A stretch of DNA of 64,000 nt from Sphingomonas changbaiensis NBRC 104936 (GTDB lineage: Bacteria; Pseudomonadota; Alphaproteobacteria; Sphingomonadales; Sphingomonadaceae). The notes beneath the pieces are model-generated. The model was not told the DNA's origin, did not search any database, and saw nothing but the letters and a program-made list of their open reading frames with translations. Shown in pieces: positions 17,773-27,352 of this stretch (position 1 is the stretch's first letter; each line of letters opens with the position of its first letter). The stretch lies in the NCBI RefSeq assembly GCF_000974765.1, contig NZ_BBWU01000051.1, positions 88,713-152,712 of the forward strand. The letters are read 5' to 3'. Made by a program: the position numbers and the translations under genes.

Positions 17773-19452
17773 CTACTCCGCCGCCTGCGCGACCTCCGGG
17801 TCTTTCCAGACCAGCACCGGCTTGCGGGCCGCGAGCGTTTCGTCGAGGCGGCGGCGCGGCGCAAAATGCGGCGCCGCCTTCAGCGCTGGATCGCCGTTCT
17901 TCGCGCGCGCGGCGACGGAGCGGAGCGCGCCAATGAACTGGTCGAGATTGCCCTTCGACTCCGTCTCGGTCGGCTCGACCAGCATCGCACCATGGACGAC
18001 GAGCGGGAAATACATCGTCATCGGGTGATAGCCTTCATCGATCAGGCCCTTGGCGATGTCGAGCGTGGTGAAGCCCTCGGCCATGCCCTCGTCGGAGAAC
18101 AGGGCCTCGTGCATGCACGGCCCGCTGTCGCCGAACGGCGCGTCGAGCAGGTCGTCGAGCGAGCGCAGGATGTAGTTCGCGTTCAGCACCGCATCCTCGC
18201 TGACCTGGCGCAGGCCGTCGGCGCCGTGGCTCAGCATATAGGCGGCGGCGCGAGTGAACATGCCCATCTGGCCGTGAAACGCGACCATGCGGCCGAAGCT
18301 GTGCGCGTGATGCTCCTCAGCCGTTTCCTCTTCGACCAGGTGATAGTGATCGCCCTGCTTCTCGACGAACGGTAGCGGCGCGAACGGCGCCAGCGCCGCC
18401 GAGAAGACGACCGGGCCGGAGCCTGGGCCGCCGCCGCCGTGCGGAGTCGAGAAGGTCTTGTGCAGGTTGATGTGCATCGCGTCGACGCCAAGATCGCCCG
18501 GGCGGACGCGGCCGACGATCGCGTTGAAGTTCGCGCCATCGCAATAGACGAACGCGCCGGCGGCGTGGACGGCGTCGGCGATCCGCTTCATGTCGCGCTC
18601 GAACAGCCCGCAGGTGTTCGGGTTGGTGATCATCACCGCCGCGACATCGGGCCCGAGCCGGCGCTTCAGCGCTTCGAAGTCGACGCGGCCCTCGGGCGTG
18701 GCTGGGATGTTCTCGACCGCATAGCCGGCAAAGGCGGCGGTCGCAGGATTGGTGCCGTGCGCCGATTCCGGGACCAAAACCACGGAGCGCGCATCGCCCC
18801 GCGCTTCCAGCGCCGAGCGGATCGCGAGCAGGCCGCACAGCTCGCCATGTGCGCCGGCCTTCGGGCTCATCGCGACCGCGGGCATGCCGGTGAGCTTGCA
18901 CAGCCAGTCGGCGACGAGGTGGATCAGCGCATAGGCGCCCTGCACCGTTTCCTGGGGTGCAAGCGGGTGGATGTCGGCGAAACCGGGCAGCCGCGCGACT
19001 TTCTCGTTCAGCCGCGGATTGTGCTTCATCGTGCACGATCCGAGCGGGAACAGGCCGAGATCGATTGCGTAATTTTGCCGCGACAGGCGGGTGTAGTGAC
19101 GGATCGCTTCGGGCTCGGAGAGACCGGGAAGGCCGATCGGGCGGACGCGCTCCAGCCCTGCTCCTCCCCGGAACGGGGAGGGGGACCGCGCGCCGTCAGG
19201 CGCGTGGTGGAGGGGTCGAGGTACCGAAGGGCTCGCTTCGCTCGCGACCCCTCCACCATGCTTCGCATGGTCCCCCTCCCCGTTCCGGGGAGGAGCTAGG
19301 CTGGGCAGGTCGACCCCCGTCGTGTGCTCGTCGCCGATCTCGAAGATCAGCGGCTCTTCGAGCATCAGCGCGCGGTTGCCGGTGAAGGTTTCGGTGTTGG
19401 CGGCGGTCTCGCCTTCGGGGCGGGAGACGCGGCCCTGGCGGTTCATGCTCAT
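17773..19452 (-). CDS. gcvPB: Glycine dehydrogenase (decarboxylating) subunit 2, with an inserted repeat
   Basis: This 559-residue PLP-dependent subunit of the P-protein decarboxylates glycine and passes the aminomethyl group to lipoylated GcvH. The PLP lysine lies in [20 protein letters not shown], and [20 protein letters not shown] is canonical. The start ATG 19452 overlaps the gcvPA stop by 4 nt (ATGA). Between the normal blocks [16 protein letters not shown] and [16 protein letters not shown] there are about 46 extra residues (53-98). They are encoded by a 137-bp palindromic repeat at 19160-19296. The frame stays open through it, so the product would be longer than usual. Confidence 0.93.
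   Translation of the reverse strand: MSMNRQGRVSRPEGETAANTETFTGNRALMLEEPLIFEIGDEHTTGVDLPSLAPPRNGEGDHAKHGGGVASEASPSVPRPLHHAPDGARSPSPFRGGAGLERVRPIGLPGLSEPEAIRHYTRLSRQNYAIDLGLFPLGSCTMKHNPRLNEKVARLPGFADIHPLAPQETVQGAYALIHLVADWLCKLTGMPAVAMSPKAGAHGELCGLLAIRSALEARGDARSVVLVPESAHGTNPATAAFAGYAVENIPATPEGRVDFEALKRRLGPDVAAVMITNPNTCGLFERDMKRIADAVHAAGAFVYCDGANFNAIVGRVRPGDLGVDAMHINLHKTFSTPHGGGGPGSGPVVFSAALAPFAPLPFVEKQGDHYHLVEEETAEEHHAHSFGRMVAFHGQMGMFTRAAAYMLSHGADGLRQVSEDAVLNANYILRSLDDLLDAPFGDSGPCMHEALFSDEGMAEGFTTLDIAKGLIDEGYHPMTMYFPLVVHGAMLVEPTETESKGNLDQFIGALRSVAARAKNGDPALKAAPHFAPRRRLDETLAARKPVLVWKDPEVAQAAE
19160..19296. repeat. 137-bp palindromic element inside gcvPB
   Basis: The two ends (19160-19187 and 19269-19296) are perfect 28-bp inverted repeats built from CTCCTCCCCGGAACGGGG and its complement. 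The centre has a further inverted pair (GGTGGAGGGGTCG / CGACCCCTCCACC). This is the CCCCTCC-type repeat normally found between genes, here inside a coding sequence and read in frame. Confidence 0.93.
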
Positions 19453-20807
19453 GCGAGGTCCTCCTGGAGGGCGGAAGCCAAGGCCTCGACATCCTCCGGC
19501 GTGGTGGTTTCGGTGACGGCGACGACGAGGCCGTGCTCCAGCGCGTCGACGCCGGGATAGAGACGGCCCAGCGACACCCCGGCGAGGATGCCGCGATCGG
19601 CGAGGCGGCGGACCAACGGGCGGGCTTCCTTCGACAGCTTCAGCGTGAACTCGTTGAAGAAGCTGGTGTTGACCAGCTCGACGCCCGGCACCTTGGCCAG
19701 CCGCTCCGCCGCGGCGACCGCGCCGGCGTGGTTCAGCTCGGCAAGGCCACGCAGGCCCTTTTCGCCGAGCAAGGTCATGTGGATCGAGAAGGCGAGCGCG
19801 CACAGCCCCGAGTTGGTGCAGATGTTCGATGTCGCCTTTTCGCGACGGATATGCTGCTCGCGCGTCGAAAGTGTCAGCACGAAGCCGCGCTTGCCCTCCG
19901 CATCGACGGTCTCGCCGCAAAGCCTGCCCGGCATCTGGCGGACGAATTTCTCCTTGCACGCGAACAGGCCCACATAGGGCCCGCCGAACTGCAGGCCGAC
20001 GCCGATCGACTGGCCTTCGCCGACAACGATGTCCGCGCCCATCTCGCCGGGCGACTTCAGCAGGCCGAGCGCGACCGGCTCGGTGACGACCGCGACCAGC
20101 AGCGCGCCTTTCTCATGCGCGCGGGCGGCGAGCTCCGACAGGTCGGCGACGCGGCCGAGAATGTCGGGATATTGGACCACGACGCACGAGGTGTCGCCGT
20201 CGATCTGGCCGATCAACGTGCCTATGTCGGTGTTCGCCTCCAGCTTCGGCAGCGCGGTGTGCAGCTCATCGCCGGTGAAGCGGGCCATCGTCTTCGCGAC
20301 CGAGACGTAATGCGGGTGGAGGCCGGCGGAGATCAGCGCCTTGGCGCGACGCGTGATCCGGCGCGCCATCGTGATCGCTTCCCAGCAGGCGGTCGAGCCG
20401 TCGTACATCGAGGCGTTGGCGACGTCGCAGCCGAGCAGCCGCGCGACCTGCGTCTGGAACTCGAACAGCATCTGCAGCGTGCCCTGCGCGATTTCCGGCT
20501 GATAGGGCGTGTAGGCGGTCAGGAATTCGCCGCGCTGGATGATGTGATCGACGGTCGCCGGCACGTGGTGACGATAGGCGCCGCAGCCGAGGAAGAAGGG
20601 CACCTCGCCGGCCACGGTATTCTGCCGGGCGAGCGCGGCAAGCTGGCGCTCGACCGAGAGTTCCGAGGCATGGTTCGGCAGGCCGGCGATCGGGTCCGAC
20701 AGCCGTGCTTCCTGGGGCACGTCGACGAACAGGTCGTCGATCGACTTGGCGCCGACAGCCTGCAGCATCGCGCTGCGGTCGGCGGGGGTGAGGGGCAAGT
20801 AACGCAT
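19449..20807 (-). CDS. gcvPA: Glycine dehydrogenase (decarboxylating) subunit 1
   Basis: The 452-aa partner subunit of the split P-protein. Start ATG 20807 gives [15 protein letters not shown], the canonical GcvPA N-terminus; the longer frame upstream is antisense-like sequence. Characteristic blocks include [34 protein letters not shown] and [15 protein letters not shown]. It forms an alpha2beta2 enzyme with GcvPB. Its start overlaps the preceding methyltransferase stop by one base (TGATG), and its stop overlaps the gcvPB start by 4 nt, so three genes are likely to be translationally coupled. Confidence 0.95.
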   Translation of the reverse strand: MRYLPLTPADRSAMLQAVGAKSIDDLFVDVPQEARLSDPIAGLPNHASELSVERQLAALARQNTVAGEVPFFLGCGAYRHHVPATVDHIIQRGEFLTAYTPYQPEIAQGTLQMLFEFQTQVARLLGCDVANASMYDGSTACWEAITMARRITRRAKALISAGLHPHYVSVAKTMARFTGDELHTALPKLEANTDIGTLIGQIDGDTSCVVVQYPDILGRVADLSELAARAHEKGALLVAVVTEPVALGLLKSPGEMGADIVVGEGQSIGVGLQFGGPYVGLFACKEKFVRQMPGRLCGETVDAEGKRGFVLTLSTREQHIRREKATSNICTNSGLCALAFSIHMTLLGEKGLRGLAELNHAGAVAAAERLAKVPGVELVNTSFFNEFTLKLSKEARPLVRRLADRGILAGVSLGRLYPGVDALEHGLVVAVTETTTPEDVEALASALQEDLA

Positions 20808-21568
20808 CAGGGCTTTCTCATCGTGAAGCGGAGGCGGACGTAATCGGCGATCCAGCGGCCGTCGGGCTGCCTGAGCGCGGGCGCGGCGCGCTCTTCGGCC
20901 TCGGCGGTAACGGCATCGATTTCGGATTCGGGGACACGCGCGGAATCGAGGAAGCCGGCGCGGAAGGTCTTGTACCAGGCGGCGGCGCCCGCCGGGAGCG
21001 GCGTCGGGCGGTCGATCAGCCAAGCCTCGATATCGGCGAAACCGGCATCGGAATAGATGCCGCTAAACTCCGCGGGCGAGGCATACCATTGCGGGTCTTC
21101 GCCCGGCACCGGATAGCCGCGCGCCGTCAGCACCTCGCGCAGCGCGCCGCGAAGCTGGGCGATGTTCCCTGCCCCGCCCTGCTCGCCGACAAAGCGGCCG
21201 CCGGGCTTCAGCGCGCGAAACACGCCGCGCGCGACGGCGCCGGGGTCGAGCATCCAGTGGAGCGCGGCGTTCGAGAAGACCGCGTCGAACGCGCCGTCGA
21301 AGTCGAGCGCCTGCCCGTCCATCACGCGCGCGTCGAGACCGCGCGCCTTGGCGGCGGCGATCATCTCGGGCGAGGCATCGACGCCGACCACCTCCGCGCC
21401 GGCCGCGACCAGCGCCTCGGTCAGCACGCCGTCGCCGCAGCCGAGATCGAGGATGCGCTCGCCCGCCTTGGGCGCCAGCAGCTCCACCACCGCGCGGCCA
21501 AGCTCCGGCACGAAGGCGGCGTTCTTCGCGTAATCGGTCGGGGACCAGCGGGAGGTGGGGTTGAGCAT
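20807..21568 (-). CDS. Class I SAM-dependent methyltransferase inside the gcv operon
   Basis: The 253-residue protein has the SAM-binding motif [15 protein letters not shown] (about 38-52), the acidic loop [11 protein letters not shown] and motif [13 protein letters not shown]. The last, with overall length, resembles trans-aconitate methyltransferase-like enzymes. The acceptor is unknown. It is inserted between gcvH and gcvPA and coupled to gcvPA by TGATG, while a palindromic repeat separates it from gcvH. The context suggests co-regulation with glycine cleavage, but a direct role in that pathway is inference. Confidence 0.85.
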   Translation of the reverse strand: MLNPTSRWSPTDYAKNAAFVPELGRAVVELLAPKAGERILDLGCGDGVLTEALVAAGAEVVGVDASPEMIAAAKARGLDARVMDGQALDFDGAFDAVFSNAALHWMLDPGAVARGVFRALKPGGRFVGEQGGAGNIAQLRGALREVLTARGYPVPGEDPQWYASPAEFSGIYSDAGFADIEAWLIDRPTPLPAGAAAWYKTFRAGFLDSARVPESEIDAVTAEAEERAAPALRQPDGRWIADYVRLRFTMRKP

Positions 21569-21579
21569 CCTGTTTCTCC

Positions 21580-21676
21580 TCCCCTCCCGCTTGCGGGAGG
21601 GGCCGGGGGTGGGAACGTCAGGGGCGCGGCGCTTCTAGCAGGCCCACCCCTAACCCCTCCCGCAAGCGGGAGGGGA
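21580..21676. repeat. CCCCTCCCGC-type palindromic intergenic repeat
   Basis: The end arms (21581-21602 and 21654-21675) are the same 22-bp near-palindromes as in the copy at 9023-9120. It lies between gcvH and the methyltransferase gene within the operon. Confidence 0.85.
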
Positions 21677-21683
21677 AATCGGC

Positions 21684-22055
21684 TCACAGCCCGGACACGT
21701 ATTCCTTGTACGCGCCCTCATCCATCAGCCCGTCCAGCTCGGAACGGTTCGACAGCGTCAGCTTGAAGAACCAGCCGTCCGCTTCCGGCGAGGTGTTGAC
21801 CAGGTCGGGCGTGTCGCTGAGCGCGGCATTGCCTTCGGTGACGGTGCCGGAGACCGGCGCGTAGACGTCCGACGCGGCCTTGACCGATTCGACGACCGCC
21901 GCTTCGCCGCCTTGGGACAGCTGGCGACCGGCATCAGGCACTTCGACGAACACGACGTCGCCGAGCTGGCTCTGCGCGTAATCGGTGATGCCGACGGTCG
22001 CGGCATCGCCGTCGACCTCGATCCATTCATGATCCTTGGTGAAATAGCGGGTCAT
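21684..22055 (-). CDS. gcvH: Glycine cleavage system H protein
   Basis: The 123-residue lipoyl carrier shuttles the aminomethyl group between P and T proteins. The lipoyl lysine is K59 in [20 protein letters not shown], and the N-terminal [13 protein letters not shown] block is typical. The start overlaps the gcvT stop by 4 nt (ATGA at 22052-22055), so the two are coupled. Confidence 0.97.
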   Translation of the reverse strand: MTRYFTKDHEWIEVDGDAATVGITDYAQSQLGDVVFVEVPDAGRQLSQGGEAAVVESVKAASDVYAPVSGTVTEGNAALSDTPDLVNTSPEADGWFFKLTLSNRSELDGLMDEGAYKEYVSGL

Positions 22056-23176
22056 TTGGCGGCTCCCTTGCGGTGATAGCGGTGGGGGACAAGCGGCATG
22101 GCGGCGACTTCCGCCTCGAAAATCTTTGCGCGCTGGTTGAGGCGCACCTTGGTGCCCGGCACGGCGGAGGCGGCAGGCACATAGGCCATCGCGATCGGCC
22201 GCTCGAGGCTGGGCGAGAAGCCGCCCGACGTGACCTTGCCGACCTCGTTGCCGTCGGCATCGACCACCGCGGCGCCTTCGCGCACCGGCTGGCGGCCTTC
22301 GACAAGCAGGCCGACGCGCTTCAGCACCGGCTCCTGTTCGCGCTCCAGCAGGATGCGCTCGGCGCCCGGGAAGCCGCCTTCCTCGCGGCGGCGCTTTTGC
22401 AGCGCGAACCCGAGATCGGCGGAGATCGGCGTCGTCTCTTCGTCCAGATCATGACCGTAGAGCGGCAGGCCTGCTTCCAGCCGCAGCGAGTCGCGCGCGC
22501 CGAGGCCGATCGGCTTTACTTCGGGCTGGTCGCACAGGAGGTCCGCGATCCGCTCGGCGTGTCCTGCGGCGATCGAGATTTCGAACCCGTCCTCGCCGGT
22601 ATAGCCGGAGCGGCTGATCCAGGCGGGGACGCCGTCCAGGTCGAACGCGCCCGCTTCCATGAAATAGAGCCGCGCGACCTCGGGCTGGATGCGCGCGAGC
22701 GCTTCGCCGGCCTTCGGGCCCTGCAGCGCCAGCAGCGCGCTTTCCTCCAGGTGATTGAGCGTGATCTCGTCGGGCAGATGCTCACGCATATGGCCGATAT
22801 CGTCATACTTGGTCGCACCGTTCACGACCATGTAGAAGCCGTCCGCCTGACGCGTCAGCATCAGGTCATCGAGGATGCCGCCGCTGTCGTTCAGCAGCAG
22901 CGAATAGCGCATCTTGTCGACGCCCAGGCCCTTCACGTCGGCCGGAAGGAGCTTTTCCAGCTCCGCATCGACATCGGGACCGCTGATCAGCAGCTGGCCC
23001 ATATGGCTGACGTCGAACAGCCCGGCATTCTCGCGCGTCCAGAGATGCTCGGCCATGATGCCTTCATACTGGATCGGCATGTTGTAGCCGGCGAACGGCA
23101 CCATCCGGGCGCCGCGCGCGCGGTGCCAGCCGTCCAGCGGCAGGCTCTGGGGGGGAAGGTCTTCCGTCTCGCTCAC
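22052..23176 (-). CDS. gcvT: Glycine cleavage system aminomethyltransferase (T protein)
   Basis: The 374-aa T protein transfers the methylene group to tetrahydrofolate. Blocks such as [29 protein letters not shown] and [14 protein letters not shown] are canonical. GTG 23176 is chosen because GGAGG stands 5 nt before it and the resulting N-terminus fits the family. An ATG at 23221 would add 15 residues and lies right at the end of the riboswitch, with GGGGG 6 nt upstream, so it is a real alternative. It is the first gene of the operon. Confidence 0.95.
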   Translation of the reverse strand: MSETEDLPPQSLPLDGWHRARGARMVPFAGYNMPIQYEGIMAEHLWTRENAGLFDVSHMGQLLISGPDVDAELEKLLPADVKGLGVDKMRYSLLLNDSGGILDDLMLTRQADGFYMVVNGATKYDDIGHMREHLPDEITLNHLEESALLALQGPKAGEALARIQPEVARLYFMEAGAFDLDGVPAWISRSGYTGEDGFEISIAAGHAERIADLLCDQPEVKPIGLGARDSLRLEAGLPLYGHDLDEETTPISADLGFALQKRRREEGGFPGAERILLEREQEPVLKRVGLLVEGRQPVREGAAVVDADGNEVGKVTSGGFSPSLERPIAMAYVPAASAVPGTKVRLNQRAKIFEAEVAAMPLVPHRYHRKGAAK

Positions 23177-23228
23177 ACTCGCCTCCGTGACCGGCAGCCG
23201 CGTCCCTTGATCGAAACGCATCCGCTGC

Positions 23229-23468
23229 CCCCTCTGTCACGGGACCTGAGAGCTTTCACCGGGCGCAAACCCGACTTACCCCTTCGGTGGCCCGCACTGG
23301 CGCACGGACGCTTTCCAGAGTGTCGCTGAACAGGCGGTCGCGGTCCTTTGACCTGAGAGATTCCGGGGCGGTTGCTCCTTCGGCGGAAGCCGGGTCCTTG
23401 TTGCTCAAATCGAACCGTCGGCTTGCGCCGCCTACGATTTGAGCGGGCCCTGCCTCACTCTCCCGCGA
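23229..23468 (-). promoter_or_regulatory. Tandem glycine riboswitch
   Basis: Read leftward, the sequence shows both aptamers of a glycine riboswitch. Aptamer 1 (about 23468-23340) has GGGAGAGTG, CGCCGAAGGAGCAA and AATCTCTCAGGTCAAAGGAC. Aptamer 2 (about 23327-23229) has ACTCTGGAAAGCG, CACCGAAGGGGTAAG, GAAAGCTCTCAGGT and GACAGAGGGG. These are the conserved elements of the class, and the gene following is gcvT. In aptamer 1 a variable stem is extended by a hairpin whose 10-bp perfect arms are at 23403-23412 and 23435-23444. The G-rich end of aptamer 2 is close to possible gcvT ribosome binding sites. Confidence 0.95.
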
Positions 23469-23495
23469 ACGCCCGGCGGTTGCCCGCCGGCGACG

Positions 23496-23963
23496 TCAGC
23501 GCCTCTGGCCGGGGTCCGCGCCGGAGTCAACGCCCACGCCGTGCCGATAGACGAGCGTCGCGCCCTGCCAGCCCGAATAGCCGAGCAGCAGCACCACGAC
23601 GGTCGAGAGCACCAGGCCGGTCGGCACGACATAGGCGGGGCCGCCGTTCATCCGCCAGATGAAGTTCGCGACCTGGATGCCGACGACGAGAAGGTTCACG
23701 ACCAGGTGATGATGCGCGGCAGGAAGCGCGCGAATGCGGGCGTCGCCGAAATAGTCGATCAGCCCGAATATGGCCGCAAACGCCGCCAGCACGATGCCGA
23801 GCGCAAGCGCCAGCATGCCCAGCGTCGCCCAGACCAGGTCGTGCCGATGCCAGAACATCAGGTCGCAAACCCAGACCAGCAGGAACAGCACGACCGGGAA
23901 CATCACCGTCATCGGGTGAATCGGGTGACCGGCGATCCTGGCCGTGCTGCGGAAGCGTTCCAT
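23496..23963 (-). CDS. DUF2231-family membrane protein
   Basis: The 155-residue protein has four hydrophobic segments and the DUF2231 N-terminal signature GHPIHPMTVMFPVVLFLL. A His-rich loop, PAAHHHLVVNLL, lies between segments two and three. The family is an inner-membrane protein of unclear role; conserved His residues suggest cofactor or metal binding. It ends just upstream of the glycine riboswitch and is a separate unit reading in the same direction. Confidence 0.85.
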   Translation of the reverse strand: MERFRSTARIAGHPIHPMTVMFPVVLFLLVWVCDLMFWHRHDLVWATLGMLALALGIVLAAFAAIFGLIDYFGDARIRALPAAHHHLVVNLLVVGIQVANFIWRMNGGPAYVVPTGLVLSTVVVLLLGYSGWQGATLVYRHGVGVDSGADPGQRR

Positions 23964-24016
23964 CGGGCGATCCTCTTTCCCGCGCGAACGCGGGAGGAAA
24001 CGCCCCCGTTCCGACG

Positions 24017-24700
24017 TCAGCGCGTCGCGTTGTACTGAAGCTGGTCCGGCGTGAGCTGGAACCCGATCAGCTGCTCGAAGCTCGCGCGGGCAACTGCGGC
24101 GCGGACGCCGGGCCGGGAGAAGGGATCGATCGCCGCGTCTTCCTCACCGGCCTTGCGCTTGCGGGTGATCTCCTCGCGAACCTTGTCGGGCAGCGTCGCC
24201 GCCGAGCGGCTGATGATGCTCGACCCCAGGCCGGTCGTTTGCGCCCGATCCTGGCCCGCGGCGAAATTCAGCGACACGCGGCTGATCCGCTTGGCGACGA
24301 CCACGTTGCCGCCACGCACGATCGTGACGAAATAAGGCAGCACCACTTCGCGCGGCGCGCTGCTATCGCGGCGGCGCGCGATGACGTCGAACGTGGTGTT
24401 GGCGATCACGTCGGGGCCGCTCGTTTCGTCGCAGGTCGTGCGCAGGTTGGTGATCGTCGCGGTGACGTCGATCGCGCGCGCATCGCGGCTCTGCGGCGGG
24501 TCGAACAGCGTGATGTCGCCGGTGTAGGCGGGCACGCCGACCGCCGGACAGGTCGTGCGGGCGATGCGGATCCCCCCCAGATAATCCATCTCGCCGTTTC
24601 GGGAGCAGGCCCCGAGCGTCAGGGCAATGGCGGCAGCGGCAAGGGCAAGGCGAAGCGACAAAGACGGATCCTCGGGAGCGGGAAAGACGCGCAAAAGCAT
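24017..24700 (-). CDS. Putative lipoprotein (about 227 aa)
   Basis: A hydrophobic N-terminal stretch ends in the lipobox LTLGAC. It is followed by SRNGEMDYLGG and a mostly beta domain with two further Cys (TTCPAVG, LRTTCDET). The start is uncertain: ATG 24700 gives a long leader, while a TTG just before the hydrophobic stretch would give a normal lipoprotein signal. It is divergent from ispH. The protein is probably anchored in a membrane facing the periplasm. Function unknown. Confidence 0.75.
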   Translation of the reverse strand: MLLRVFPAPEDPSLSLRLALAAAAIALTLGACSRNGEMDYLGGIRIARTTCPAVGVPAYTGDITLFDPPQSRDARAIDVTATITNLRTTCDETSGPDVIANTTFDVIARRRDSSAPREVVLPYFVTIVRGGNVVVAKRISRVSLNFAAGQDRAQTTGLGSSIISRSAATLPDKVREEITRKRKAGEEDAAIDPFSRPGVRAAVARASFEQLIGFQLTPDQLQYNATR

Positions 24701-24747
24701 AGGAAGGCGCTTTGATGCAGGCAAGCAATCGCTTAAGGGGAGCAATC

Positions 24748-25695
24748 ATGTCCTCTCTAACCAAGCTCAAGCTGCTGATCGCGGCTCCGCGCGGATTTTG
24801 CGCGGGCGTCGATCGCGCCATCCGGATCGTCGAACTCGCGATCGAGCGCCTTGGCGCGCCGGTCTATGTGCGCCACGAAATCGTCCACAACCGCTTCGTC
24901 GTCGACGCGCTGAAGGCCAAGGGCGCCGTCTTCGTCGAGGAATTGGAGGACGTGCCCGACGGCGCGCCGGTCGTCTTTTCCGCGCACGGCGTGCCGAAAT
25001 CGGTGCCGGCAGAAGCCGAGGCGCGCGGCCTCGATTACCTCGACGCGACCTGTCCGCTGGTGTCGAAAGTGCACAGCCAGGCGGAGCGGCTGGTCGCAGC
25101 GGGGCGCCATATCCTGTTCGTCGGGCACAGGGGTCATCCGGAAGTGATCGGCACGTTCGGCCAGGTGCCCAAGGGCCGCATGACATTGGTTGAGACCGTC
25201 GCCGACGTGGCGGCGCTCGCGCCCGAAGAGCCGGACAATCTGGCGTTCCTGACCCAGACGACACTCTCCGTCGACGACACGGCGGAGATCATCGCCGCGC
25301 TGAAGCGGCGCTTCCCCAACATCCACGGTCCGCGCGGCGAGGATATCTGCTACGCGACCTCGAACCGCCAGTCGGCGGTCAAGGCGATCGCGCCACTGTG
25401 CGACGCGATGCTGGTGATCGGAGCCCCGAACAGTTCCAACTCGCTGCGGCTGGTCGAAGCCGCCGAGCGCGCCGGCGCACGGGCGATGCTCGTCCAGCGC
25501 GGGCGCGACGTCGATTTCGGTTGGCTGGAGGGCGTGTCGACGCTGGGCCTGACCGCCGGCGCGTCGGCACCGGAACTGCTGGTCCGCGAAGTCGTCGACC
25601 GCCTCGCCGAACGCTATGCGGTCGACGAGGAGCAGGTCGAGACCGCCCGCGAGCAGATGGTCTTCAAGCTCCCGCGCGAATTGCAGGCGGCGTAG
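24748..25695 (+). CDS. ispH: 4-hydroxy-3-methylbut-2-enyl diphosphate reductase
   Basis: The 315-residue 4Fe-4S enzyme carries out the last step of the MEP isoprenoid pathway. The three cluster cysteines are visible in [13 protein letters not shown] (C18), [11 protein letters not shown] and [21 protein letters not shown] holds the catalytic loop His, and [10 protein letters not shown] the substrate-binding residues. Start ATG 24748 has AAGGGGAG 5-6 nt upstream and gives the canonical N-terminus; an upstream ATG at 24712 is less likely. A repeat follows its stop. Confidence 0.96.
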   Translation: MSSLTKLKLLIAAPRGFCAGVDRAIRIVELAIERLGAPVYVRHEIVHNRFVVDALKAKGAVFVEELEDVPDGAPVVFSAHGVPKSVPAEAEARGLDYLDATCPLVSKVHSQAERLVAAGRHILFVGHRGHPEVIGTFGQVPKGRMTLVETVADVAALAPEEPDNLAFLTQTTLSVDDTAEIIAALKRRFPNIHGPRGEDICYATSNRQSAVKAIAPLCDAMLVIGAPNSSNSLRLVEAAERAGARAMLVQRGRDVDFGWLEGVSTLGLTAGASAPELLVREVVDRLAERYAVDEEQVETAREQMVFKLPRELQAA

Positions 25696-25704
25696 CCTTT
25701 ATAG

Positions 25705-25833
25705 CCCTCCCCCTGGTGGGGAGGGTTGGGCGGGGGCGCGAGATCGGCGAAGCCGGGCTCGCCAACAAAGACTTTTCTCGGCCCGCAGACGCGGGCCGGC
25801 CCCCTCCCCTTGCCCTCCCCACAAGGGGGAGGG
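25705..25833. repeat. CCCTCCCC-type palindromic intergenic repeat
   Basis: Inverted arms CCCTCCCCCTGGTGGGGAGGG and CCCTCCCCACAAGGGGGAGGG (with complementary outer orientation) flank about 85 bp. It lies between the convergent ispH and DEAD-box helicase genes, where it may also serve as a terminator. Confidence 0.8.
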
Positions 25834-25838
25834 AGTTC

Positions 25839-27137
25839 TTACCCGGCCCGCTTCACGGCGCCCTTGTGCGCGCCGACGCCGGAGCGGCGGCCGCGGAACG
25901 GGCGCTTCGGCCGGTCGCCGGCGGGACGGGCGCGCTGCTCTTCGTGGCGGCGCTGGGCGGTCGGCTTGGCCTGGACCGGCTTCGGCAATGACGCGCGCTG
26001 CGCCTCGAAATTCTCGGGCAGCGGCACAGGCTGGAGCTGGACGCGGGTCAGACGTTCGATCTGCTTCAGATAGGCGCGCTCCTCGCCGTCGACGAAGCTG
26101 ATCGCGATACCGTCACGCCCGGCGCGCGCGGTGCGGCCGATGCGGTGGACATATTGCTCGGCAACGTTCGGCAGCTCGAAGTTGAAGACGTGGCTGACGC
26201 CCGACACATCGATGCCGCGCGCGGCGATGTCGGTCGCGACAAGGATCTTGATCTCGCCCGAACGGAACGCCTGCAGCGCCTGGGTGCGCTGCGGCTGCGA
26301 CTTGTTGCCGTGGATCGCCGCGCAGCCGATGCCGGCCGCCTGGAGATGCTTCACGACCTTGTCGGCGCCGTGCTTGGTGCGGGTGAAGACCAGCGCGCGA
26401 TCGATCGGTTCGGCCTTGAGCGTCAGCGTCAGCAGCGCCTGCTTCTCGGCCTGGTTGACGAAGGTCACGAACTGCTCGACGCGCTCGGCAGTCGAGGCGA
26501 CGGGGGTCACCGCGACCTTGACCGGATTGGTCAGGAAGCGGTCGCCCAGCTCCGCGATCGTCTTCGGCATCGTCGCCGAGAAGAACAGGGTCTGCCGCTG
26601 CTTCGGCAGCATCTGGCTGATCCGCTTCAGCGAATGGATGAAGCCCAGGTCCAGCATCTGGTCGGCCTCATCGAGCACGAAGACTTCGACGTCACGAAGC
26701 GTCAGCGCGCGCTGGTCGATCAGGTCGAGCAGGCGGCCGGGGGTTGCGACGACGATGTCGACGCCGGGGCGCATCTTGTTGATCTGGCGCCCGATCGGAA
26801 CGCCGCCGAACACGGTTTCGACGGACAGCCGCATGAAGCGCGCATAGTCGCGGAACGATTGCGCGATCTGCGCCGCCAGCTCGCGGGTCGGCGAGAGGAC
26901 AAGCATCCGGCAGCCGCCGATCGGCGTCGGCTTCGGGTGGCGCGCGAAATAGTCGAGGGCAGGCAGCGCGAAGGCCGCCGTCTTGCCGGTGCCGGTCTGG
27001 GCGATGCCGCACAGGTCGCGGCCTTCGAGAACCGGCGGGATCGCCTTAATCTGGATCGGCGTCGGGGTCGCGTAGCCCTTGGCATTGAGCGCCTTGAGAA
27101 TGGGCTCGGCGAGGCCGAGGTCGGTGAAATTGGTCAT
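25839..27137 (-). CDS. DEAD-box ATP-dependent RNA helicase (RhlE-like)
   Basis: The 432-aa protein has all core helicase motifs. The Q-motif region is GYATPTPIQ, motif I is AQTGTGKT (about 42-49), motif II is DEAD in FVLDEADQMLDLGF, motif III is SAT, and motif VI is HRIGRTARAG. A basic, Arg/Pro-rich tail after residue 370 resembles RhlE-type C-termini that bind RNA nonspecifically. It likely unwinds RNA during ribosome assembly or RNA decay, especially in the cold. It has a 215-bp upstream region with no gene. Confidence 0.93.
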   Translation of the reverse strand: MTNFTDLGLAEPILKALNAKGYATPTPIQIKAIPPVLEGRDLCGIAQTGTGKTAAFALPALDYFARHPKPTPIGGCRMLVLSPTRELAAQIAQSFRDYARFMRLSVETVFGGVPIGRQINKMRPGVDIVVATPGRLLDLIDQRALTLRDVEVFVLDEADQMLDLGFIHSLKRISQMLPKQRQTLFFSATMPKTIAELGDRFLTNPVKVAVTPVASTAERVEQFVTFVNQAEKQALLTLTLKAEPIDRALVFTRTKHGADKVVKHLQAAGIGCAAIHGNKSQPQRTQALQAFRSGEIKILVATDIAARGIDVSGVSHVFNFELPNVAEQYVHRIGRTARAGRDGIAISFVDGEERAYLKQIERLTRVQLQPVPLPENFEAQRASLPKPVQAKPTAQRRHEEQRARPAGDRPKRPFRGRRSGVGAHKGAVKRAG

Positions 27138-27352
27138 GAAATACTCGCAAAATGCGCAAGGCGGCGCGCGCAGTCGCGCGGCCGCATGACGCGGGGTTGG
27201 TTTGACAACCCGCGTGAAAAGGGAAGCCTGTTGCAGGGAGCGCTAAGCGGTGCGGCCGGGCTCGTATTCGAGCTGTTCACGCTGCCGTACCATCGGGGCC
27301 AGGCCCCGTGCGCGACGGTCATATGGAGGCCCATTACGGCGGAAGCAAGGCG

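Noticed and set aside
19160..19296. Assembly error or frameshift as explanation for extra GcvPB residues
   Set aside because: The element has perfect 28-bp inverted ends and relatives elsewhere in the window, and the frame is intact on both sides, so a real insertion is more likely.
19533..20843. 436-codon + frame over gcvPA
   Set aside because: Antisense to a well-conserved P-protein subunit.
22073..23329. 418-codon + frame over gcvT and the riboswitch
   Set aside because: Shadow of gcvT; the riboswitch and gcvT account for the sequence.
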